From positions 43,845,135-43,909,134 of the forward strand of contig CM051517.1 of assembly GCA_028015205.1 (NCBI GenBank): a stretch of 64,000 nt of DNA. The letters are read 5' to 3'. Both the position numbers and the translations under genes were made by a program. Shown here piece by piece: positions 51,459 to 61,000 of the stretch. The notes under the pieces are model-generated. The model was not told the DNA's origin, ran no database searches, and was given only the letters and a program-made list of their open reading frames with translations. Numbering within the stretch: position 1 is the stretch's first letter; each line of letters begins with the position of its first letter. The DNA is from Mytilisepta virgata. Its lineage: Eukaryota; Mollusca; Bivalvia; Mytilida; Mytilidae.

Positions 51459-53576
51459 TATATATATACATACATTCACATTACCTTTAGGGCTTTGCGT
51501 TAACAACATTACTAATACATTGATTACAGGCGTTGGATAAATTTATTTTGGTTCATTGACGTATTTTGATGCCGGCTTTCTTCTAATTACGACTCTTAAG
51601 TTTTGCTTAAGGCCAAAAATGTTGACCAATTAAACAATAAGAGAGGAACTTTATAATAATAACAATGCATTGATAGAAGCAAGGAAGTTAGTCAAGTTAT
51701 ACAGCCTTGTCATCTCCCCAATAAATATGGTTGTACCCTGATGTGATCATTTTCTTTTCCTTTCCTAATTTATAAAATCAAAATAAACTTTGAAATAACT
51801 TCCTAGCAGCACAGGAAATAAATGAAATACATGGAGTATACATTTTTGAGAAATCGTGCAGAGTTGTTTATGCAGCCCCAAACAATTTCACTGAGAACAG
51901 ATGAATTCTATCTGATATCAGTATTAATATTCCATAGTACAAAATAGATAATAACATACATAAATATAATTAGTTGTTGATTACGACGTAAAGGGAATAA
52001 CAACAGTTTCTTCAAAAGATGTAAAATTTCTTACCTTTCAGAAGAGAGATGTGTCCATTCCAGCTTTTTGCAGAAGTAAATATTAGGATTTATCATATTA
52101 AAGTAATTTTCTGCATTATTTATTTTTCTTATGTTATCGAGTAAAATGAAAGTTAGAAAATTGTACTTTATACCTAGAGATATATATTGCAAAGAGCATA
52201 ATTTTATGTAAACTCCCAAAATGCTATTCCCAAGCTCCTTTTGTGTCCATAATGACCGTAATTTTGTGAACATAAAAAAACACGAAAGAATTAAGCAAAA
52301 GATTACAACATGACGGTGTGCTTATTTGTGTATGTTGGGGCGTATCTTCCATTGGTTGGTTGTGGTATTACACAATTGGTCATTTTGGTATTTGAATTTG
52401 ATCTCAAATGTTTCAAGAGGTATAATCTGGTAATCGAAATATTGATCAGACTTCAGTCTGTTTATTCTTTTGTGCCTTTACAACCAATACTATTGAATAG
52501 TTAGTATCTTGTATAACTTGTTATCCCCTTACCGGATCATGATTACATAAATTATGTTATCATGCATAATGTTTGGAATAAGGCACGAAAGTTAGTTGTC
52601 GGTGCACTACTTGTACCTATTCTATAAAACCAGTTAAATGTAACTCATGATCATCACATTCTTCGTTACATCATTTAGTTCTAACAATTTTCAAAATAAG
52701 AATTGAAAGGAATTTTCCCCTCTTTATTCAAGTTTGTAGATTAAAGCCCAAATAGTAGGTTTAGGATTTTTCGTATCTGTATAAAGATGAAAGAAAACTG
52801 TTACAGAGGTTATTTCAGAAGGTCAACATCAAAACTAATATTTGCTTACACTAATGTTCTTCTAAAGAACTTGTCAATTATTATAAATCAGAAATAAGCA
52901 CTTAAAAAAAGAAAAGTTTACAAACTGCAGATCTAAGGAATGTCTTAATTTGTAAATATATCTTCCGTCTCTTGACTGGCATTATTTCTGTTTGTTGTGA
53001 AATTTATGGCATCATAAAACAATCTGTGTGATAGGTGTATATAATGTTCTTAATTCCAGGTACGCAGGTACACAGGTTTATTTTTTATAGTGCCAAATTT
53101 AACAGCACTTGTCTCTTTCATGTACACAAAAACTACTTCAAACTAAACAAATGTAACGTTAGTTAACTTCTTGATAAAGAACTTTTCCAACTTAATTAAA
53201 GTAATATTTCTGGAGCAATTAGCATGCCATGGCAGTTTTTGAATTCTTGATTCCGTCTGCATCTTATGTTGTTGCGCCAAGTTGTGTGGTGTTATGTCAG
53301 ATCTGAAGGAAGGAGGAGATGTTCCTGTCTTTTACGTGGCAAGCTAACAAAAATATATTATTATAGATACATGAGATAGTCAAGTGTCAAAAAATATACT
53401 GACAGAATATCAGTTCATATTTCCTTATTCTACAGGGGAGAAATATTATTATAATTATTTTTTTATTCTTATTAAAATAGTCTTCTTACAATATTTTTTT
53501 CAAGTTGAATTATTCTCATGCTCTTTAATTATATTATTTGTTTGTCTTGGGTCCTATCGATTGGATGACTTTGATT
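51459..53576. other. No gene recognised
   Basis: AT-rich non-coding DNA without clear repeats or exons. Confidence 0.55.
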
Positions 53577-53923
53577 AGGGACAAGATCAAAAGTTCAATG
53601 TAGGATAAAAACTTAATTCAAATAGTTTGGGGGTGGGGGTGGGAGGGGGGGGGGGGTAAAAATCGCTGCAAGTTTTGTTATCCGACATCGATTTTCGGAT
53701 TGAAAAATACGGTTTCAAGTGATGTCCATGTTAATGTACTGTACAAACATACATTGTTAAGGAAAAACAGGACCCCTGATACAAAAAGCATACTCTCAAA
53801 GCATATGCCCATATTGGTCAATCAATTTTTCCCATATTAAGTTAATAGGTGGGGAGGGGGTTCAGTGAAAAAACTATGTGAATTAAGTTGCTTATCCTAC
53901 ATTGAACTTTTGATCTGGCCCCT
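53577..53923. mobile_element. MITE with about 40-bp terminal inverted repeats and G-rich interior
   Basis: GATCAAAAGTTCAATGTAGG followed by ATAA and AACTTAATTCA recurs inverted at the right end, extended outward by AGGGRCMA. The interior starts with long G runs (53627-53656). No target duplication is obvious. Confidence 0.75.
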
Positions 53924-54191
53924 CCTGTTAACCGCTTTTGTTGTTTATATATATATATATATATTCATTCTCGTTATTTATTTTTTCTCAAAAAACTTGA
54001 TTCAATGAAAGCATTTTGTAACATATTAACAAAAAATGCTTGTTAGCTTAGTATTTTGAAAGATTCTTGCAGCATTGAGGATAAGGGGAGTTAACTGTAT
54101 ATAGTGGCATAATGATCATAAAGCTGTATGAATCCATATTGATTTTACCACAGGCGATAATCATTTATTTTATCTGCTACATCACTGAACT

Positions 54192-54418
54192 GGTTTGTTT
54201 GTTTGTTTAGTTGGTGTTTTACGCCGTTTTCAGCACATTTAGCCATTTCGCAGCGGTCAGCTTTTATTGGTGGAGGAAGCCGGACTACCCGGAAAGAACC
54301 ACCAACCTTCGGTAGGAAAATTGGTAATCCTTCCCAATTAAGATTTGAGTCGAATTCACACCCCGCCACAGATGAGATTCGAACTCACAACCCCAGTGTT
54401 GACAGGCTAGTAGTATTA
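54192..54418 (-). mobile_element. tRNA-derived SINE, head-truncated copy
   Basis: Same family as 46543-46809: shared tail, CATTTCGCAGCGG(C/T)CAG core, CCTTCGGTAGGAAAATTGG block and B box GTTCGAATCTCA. It stops before the A box, so it is 5'-truncated or diverged. Confidence 0.8.
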
Positions 54419-54837
54419 AACCGTGAAGTATTTTACTAAGAGAAAGCGTTACAGCCAACTCATCCCACCCACCTGTCGGTCAATTCTCATTTCTCACGTG
54501 CGATGAAATATTGCCTCCAATCTTTAAATTTCATTTTAGAAAATGATAAACCAGTTCAGGTTTTGCTAAACATAGCTAAAAAACTGGTAAAAAAATCAGC
54601 CAATTGGTAACAAGTAAATTAATAAAGCAATAGTATTTGTCCAGAAAAGCACGGTCCAAAAATTTTATGGTTATTTTAAAATTCCTGTTAAGTTGCTTAT
54701 ACTCGAGTATCCATGGTAATGCAGTAGTTAATAGATGTAGAATTCAGATGGATACATGCCACCATAGTGAGAAAACTTCACATATATAGTATTAAATTCT
54801 ATATTTTTTATTATCGATTCGATTGTGTATTTAATAA

Positions 54838-54950
54838 GTCATGCCACTCTATGACGTCAACAATGCCACTCCTGACAACGTTGTTTGCGCCGCTGCTGTT
54901 GTAGTTAGCAAGTTGCAAATTTCATCCTCGAAGATATTTTTCGTTCGACG
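54838..54950 (+). promoter_or_regulatory. Likely promoter / 5' UTR of exon 1a with a palindromic CRE
   Basis: This relatively CpG-rich stretch sits directly before the exon 1a ATG and is conserved in the second copy 960 bp downstream. It contains TGACGTCA at 54852-54859, a full cAMP-response-element palindrome, and TTTGCGCCGCTG. No TATA box is evident at the expected distance. Promoter activity is inferred from position and duplication. Confidence 0.45.
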
Positions 54951-55003
54951 ATGGCGAATATAACTTTACCTAGACTGGATTTTGTGAAGAAACAATTTGC
55001 TAA
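54951..55003 (+). CDS. Exon 1a (alternative first coding exon, upstream copy)
   Basis: The ATG (context GACGATGG) opens 17 codons plus two bases, reading MANITLPRLDFVKKQFA, followed by donor GTAAGC at 55004. Phase fits exon 2, whose first base completes AAA (Lys18). A near-identical exon lies 967 bp downstream (1b), so either may supply the N terminus. The start is the first in-frame ATG after a short, relatively CpG-rich 5' region. Confidence 0.75.
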
Positions 55004-58000
55004 GTAAGCCATTTAATTTTTTTTCTGATATCAATTTAAACGAAATAATTATTTGATTATATATTTTTTTTACTGTTGCACACAATATTTTTGGTTGTTA
55101 TTTCTTTGGCTTACAAAAGTTTGGCTACGATCATGTTCATTGTATTTGATGGATTCGCTAAGCAAAACCATAGAGAACAGTGTTTTTAGCTACGAGCTAA
55201 ACCATACAGCAATTTGTTATCCTGCTAATCGACGATGACAGTCATAACTCCTAAAACAAACTTCTGGTCTGTGGATGTTCTTACATACATGGTTCGAGTT
55301 CTTCTTTTAGCTCGAATTAAACATCAGCTAGGTTAATCGAACATTAATAAAAAAAAAAAAAAATAAATACAGAATTCAAACTGTTGTATTTGACCTTCAA
55401 GTATAGGAGTAACCAGAAGTAAAACTAGAAAACATTGTCTAAACGAAAAGAATGAAAGACATGTTGTAACTGTTCCATTTTTAAAGTAATGTTTCCTCGA
55501 TTTTGTTCATACATAAAGCTTTAGCAGATAAAAAGATCTTGAAAAAATTTTTATATTTATTGTTAAACAAAGTGAGTTTCTTTAATGATATCGGACACGC
55601 AGATGCGTTACCTCATGCGAAGACAACAGTCGTAAACTTCGCATATAAACTGTCCAATAAATCGGTTTCCAAAACTTAAATTTATCCATCGAATGGCTTG
55701 GTCATCTGACTCCAATTACTCCAAAAATGCTAAAAGATAGACGAAATATATTGACAAGGTATAGAAAACCAAAGAAAAATACGGATAGAGGACATTTCAG
55801 ACATGCCTCTCTATGACGTTAACAATGCTCCCTGACAACGATATTTGCGCCGCTGATGTTGTAGCTACATTTTTAGCAAGTTGCAATTTCATCTTCGACG
55901 ATATTTTTAATTCGGCGATGGCGAATTTTGCTTTATCCAGACTTGATTTTGTAAAGAAACAGTTTGCGAAGTAAGTCATTCAACTTTACAATTTGTTCCG
56001 ATACGAACTTAAATGAATTAATCGTATAAATGGAATTTTTAAACTTTGCACACACTATTTTGTTAATTATTTTTATATAGAATTCGAAAAAAACATTTAA
56101 GAGTAGGCCGATTATTGGGTACATGAGAAATCAAAACATAACAAACAGAATGAAGTTTCGTTTTTAAAAGATAAAAATATCTTGATAAATATTTCAAATT
56201 CCCGTACATTTTTATTGTAGAAAAAAGTGAGCTAGTGTACACATACATGTATCGGGCACGCAAACGGTGTGTTATCTCAAGTGAAGACACAAGAAAATAC
56301 ATGCCGAATGAAAATAAAATTTACGAAACGTCTGTTGGCAACGTATAGGTTTATCAGTTTAACTAAACTTGGTGAAATATCCTAAGATGGCCCCCTTTCA
56401 AAATTTTTCTTCACCGGAATAGTCCTTAGTTGTTTATTTTCAATATTGTTTCGGCATCCGCACCTCAGACTAACTTATGACCGTCATGTCTGATAATAGA
56501 AAAATAAGCGACAGGTGTTTAAAAAATTACCGGACCAATTTCGGGTACATGTAGAAGACTAGATTTTTTAAATACCAAAACGTCAACTATCTTTTTGAAA
56601 CAAATACCCGTGACCCGTATCATAAAATGAAGATAACCCCTCTTCCTTACTTTATACTGTTCGTATGATGTATAATCTTTCGTTAAAATGAACCTTAAAT
56701 AAATATTTTAGCCCAAGAAATATTTGGTAATGTTTCGGCTTACGGGTTTTGGAAAATAATCCTAACCAGGTTGTACATGTACATTGGATCGGCCACTGTC
56801 GCTTCATCTATCTTAAATAGGCATATACATATGGCCTGCTTGCAGCGTATAAAATATATTATACCTTATTTGCTTAGTGATTCTACCAATATGTACGTGT
56901 CCTAGTTTTTTTCCTCTGAATTCCCTTTCCCACTTTTGACAGGAGTGGGCCCTATTAACGCTCCTTCAGATAAATAAATAGGATGAATCGAGCGATTTGA
57001 CTGGTGGTATTTCAATAATTGGACAAATTAAATCGCCCGGTTTATTCTGTATTGTTTGATTTAATAAAATTCATACAGTGTAATCTTCATTTTTTTCAGA
57101 ATAGACCAATATAGGTGGTACTGTAGCATTCTTAAACAACATGCAAGAGAAGGTTTTACAATGTATGGAATGCCTGCTCCTATCTTTGTCGGACTGAGAA
57201 TGGCATATATGCAGACTCAAGACAATTTTGGTCAGTTCTTCTTCAGTTCAGTGTTATGTCTCCCCTCAACAGTAAAAATAATGTAATATCTTGTCATCTT
57301 CCACAATTCTATTGAATATTTTATCTTCTTCGTTTAAAAATTTAAGCATTATTGCTTTCGGCTTTATTGACTTCACACAGCCAAATGGTTGAAGATATTG
57401 ATTCAGTACACAGTCGGGTTAAAGTTGGTGGTCAGGAAGGTAGCCAGGCCAGTGTTTCACAAAGCGATCGTACGACTACGATTCACGATTGATCTTACGA
57501 ATTTCGTAAGAGAAATCGTACGAGTGCTTCACAGACATGATCGTAGAAAATAATGTGATCGTACGTTTTTTTTTTTTTTATCGCGGAGAACTATTTTGCG
57601 TTCAGAAGAAAAACATCGACAACATATCTAGTTTACATTTCAGCTTTGGTGTGGCAGCTGAAACGTGTATCTCAAACATCTAAAAAAAATCTAATTCGCT
57701 TTTATCTAACATGTTTCAAACAATACACAGGTTTGGTGTTTGTATTGAAATTCAAACTGTTTTTATTAAAAAGTTACAATGTATTGTATATCCTCTATGT
57801 CATTGTACAAAACTGTATTTCATTTGATCTATGTTTCACGATTGAATTATACAACAAATACAATCTAAAGAAGACGAATCTTATCTTAATTTTTTTTTAA
57901 ATATATAATAAAATCTTCTCATAATAATTTCGGCGTAAAATGAAGGGGTAAAACTAGATCTCCAAATTCGTCATTATTATACCAGTGTAGTTATTAGTTA

Positions 58001-61000
58001 ATTTCATTTATGGAAAAGAAATGGAAAATTGTCTTCTCCCAATTTGTAATTGGTTCTAATTTATGTTTTTTATATATCTGTAAACATCCGCTGTACAGAC
58101 GACAATTTTTGAATTTAGATATATTGTGCAATTTTACAAATTGTTTGAGCATTGCATTTGTAATAAGAGTTGATTTTTCGTGATGCATTTAATAGCTTTT
58201 TGTGGTCCCCTGGGATACTTCGAACAGGTATGAAAAGTGGCACATTATCTGGATGGTGTGTTTTCAATGTCCTGTATAAGGGTTTCAGTTATGTCTAAAA
58301 TTACATGTCTTGGGAAACGATATTTCTCAGTTAATATGAAACAGGTTTGACCTGGAAAGCGATACGTTTGTTTTGTCGGTATTTAGTGAAACCATCGTAA
58401 TGGCGTAACAATCTTACTTCAAAGTATTAAGTTAATAATTTCCAATGTTGTTACTTCACATGGTCCGAGATGTCCGATGACACGGTCCAAATTGTCTAAT
58501 AACATGGTCCGAGTGGTCCGCGGGCCGATCGGCACTGTTACCGTGGCGGGAAAATGTGATACTTGCGTCTGCATCTTTTTTTCTTGTCAAATTTGATTCC
58601 AGGCGGATTCTTTCGTAGTTATTTTTAATTTCATGACACTGAATGTTAAAGAAATGAGGTAAGTCCATAAATAACTTATTTTGTTCAAGATAATCTCTAT
58701 TCACGTAATCACATCGGAAGCAATAGTGGAACGAGATTTCGCATGGATGCCGCCATGTTGTTGAAATTTTTAGCCGGCATAGTAGTACTAAGTAGGAATA
58801 ATTCGATAGAGATCTCTACCTGAAAGAGCGAGCTTCGCTCGCTTAATATCCGAAAGAGGATGGCCCCTGGCTGAAATTTCTTTTTCTTAATGTTCTGCCC
58901 TCAAAATATGAAAATATTTGCCCAAAAAATGCTACGATTAACAGCTACATGTACGACTACCCAAGACTGGTCGTGGCACTACGATTTTTTTAATTGTACG
59001 ATTTCTAAAAAGAAAAATCTTTGTGAAACGCCAAAAAATCGTAAGATTAGTCGTGTGATTTTTTTTTATCGTATGATATTTTGTGAAACGCTGGCCAGAA
59101 CCCTTGATCCCTGATATGACAAACAAGTTCAGAGGCTAACACAGATTTTTTTTTGAGGTTGCTCAAAATCTCGACAAATTTGCCCCAGCAATTTCCTCAA
59201 TCCCCACAATGCTTTTCAATTATAAACCTACATGATCTATGGATTTTTTTGTACCCTCCTGTGAATTCTGTTTCTTGACTATAATTCAATTTATTACTTG
59301 TAATATAATTTAAATTATTTCGAAGAAAAGAAAATAAATTGATATTTTAATCTACAAGTATCTATATTATTAGTTCTCATTTTAAGGATTTTGGGTGTCT
59401 TTCAAGTACCTCTGCATGTTCATGTTCTAAATTTAAAAAAAGGAAATACTAATTCCTTGTCTGTAACATGTGTAAAGAGTCAATAATAATATTATATAAG
59501 CTATGAGAATAACATGTATAATATATTTCTTGGCATAAATGTTATTCAGGCATGGCGGAGATGAAAGATTTACTGGTTCCGTTATGTAATGCCACGTATG
59601 TCCTCAACAGTCAGACACCTCCACTTTCACAATTGAAAGAATTCAAGCCTAAATCTAGTGTGACGTAAGTACTTGCATTAAAGTTTAGATGAAAATCAAA
59701 AGCAAAGTGGGAATTAAGAATTATTTAATAGGGATATGAGGCTTAAAACACGACATGATTTGAGTCTACAAAGTCTAACTCTTCCGTTGACAACAGAGAC
59801 CACAAAGTGGGTATACTTCCACAAATCATTCATATCTATCAAACATAATTCTCAAATTATGACATCCAACATATTAAGTAAAATATGGCCTCTCAGAGAA
59901 AATGAGAATACTATTCAAGAGCTAGCTGTAAAAATTCAATTGCCTTGTCACATTTTGTACTCAAGAAATCGATCGGAAACATCTGAGTATGAAAAGTGAG
60001 TCGAGGTAGTTGTATGCCTACAGTGACGTATCTAAGGTACTAATTGACCCAGTGACCATGTTTTAATTGCTATATTTGCTAAATTATATCATACATGTAT
60101 AAGTAGATTTGGTGTTCAATGAAAACATAAAATATTACCACTCACACATACATGTATGGAGCAAAGTGATTAGGTTTTGCTAGCCCACAAATACCAGCCG
60201 AGAATATGGTTATTAACGCAAATGGAGCAGAGTGTAGTAATAGATATTCAGGTTTTGCTAGCCCACAACTTCCACCTAACGTATATGATAGATATATGTA
60301 AATTTATCTTAAGAAATAAAAATAGATAAATAAAATCGTAGAGTTTATACCAAAAAAGAAGAGGTAAGCCAAACATATGAAATACCTAGTGCACTTTTGT
60401 GTAGTCAGCAAAGACCTTTCATTTCTATTTTAAAACCTTTAGTATATATATGTACGATATAGATGGATGGATGGATGAATTATTGTTTAACGTCCAGTGG
60501 CAACCAGGTGCATATCAGGACTCATTGCTCAAGGTAAACAATGATGAAAGGCAAAACAAAAACCCTCAATATATAAATACCAATCACGAATTACAATATC
60601 GTCAGACAATTGAATTCTATTTATATTTTTAGTTTAGACAGAGGAGTCATGGTAGAAATTTTAAAGTTGCAGAAAAAAGTAAAGCAACACATTAAATCTC
60701 ATAACAGCTGTGTTAATGAGATAATAGAAGCACAAAAGGTAAACTTCATGTGAAAATGGCTGTTATGATATCTCTGGACATTGTCAAAGAAACACACTTT
60801 TGAGATTTTATCAAAAAATATATAAAAAGTAGATCTATTCTATTTGTCATTTTTTTCATTATATGTCTTAACACCATACAAACTTTTAATAGAGTAAAAC
60901 CCCCAATTATAATAATTCAAGAATAGTATTCACTAATATATGGGGAATTCCAAACAATAACAATTTACTGTTGTAAACTAGTTTCGAACGACAGAAAAGG

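Larger units (their letters stand above)
54838..56300 (+). repeat. Direct segmental duplication containing promoter and first exon
   Basis: Copy 1 runs from 54838 to about 55640 and copy 2 from 55797 to about 56295. Beyond the exon, shared blocks include GCACACA-ATATTTTG (55079 and 56048), an A-rich 'ATCTTGA' block, and GGACACGCAGATG/GGGCACGCAAACG followed by GAAGACA (55590s and 56250s). Copy 2 is shorter, so it carries deletions. Divergence in the intron parts is much higher than in the exon. Confidence 0.7.
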
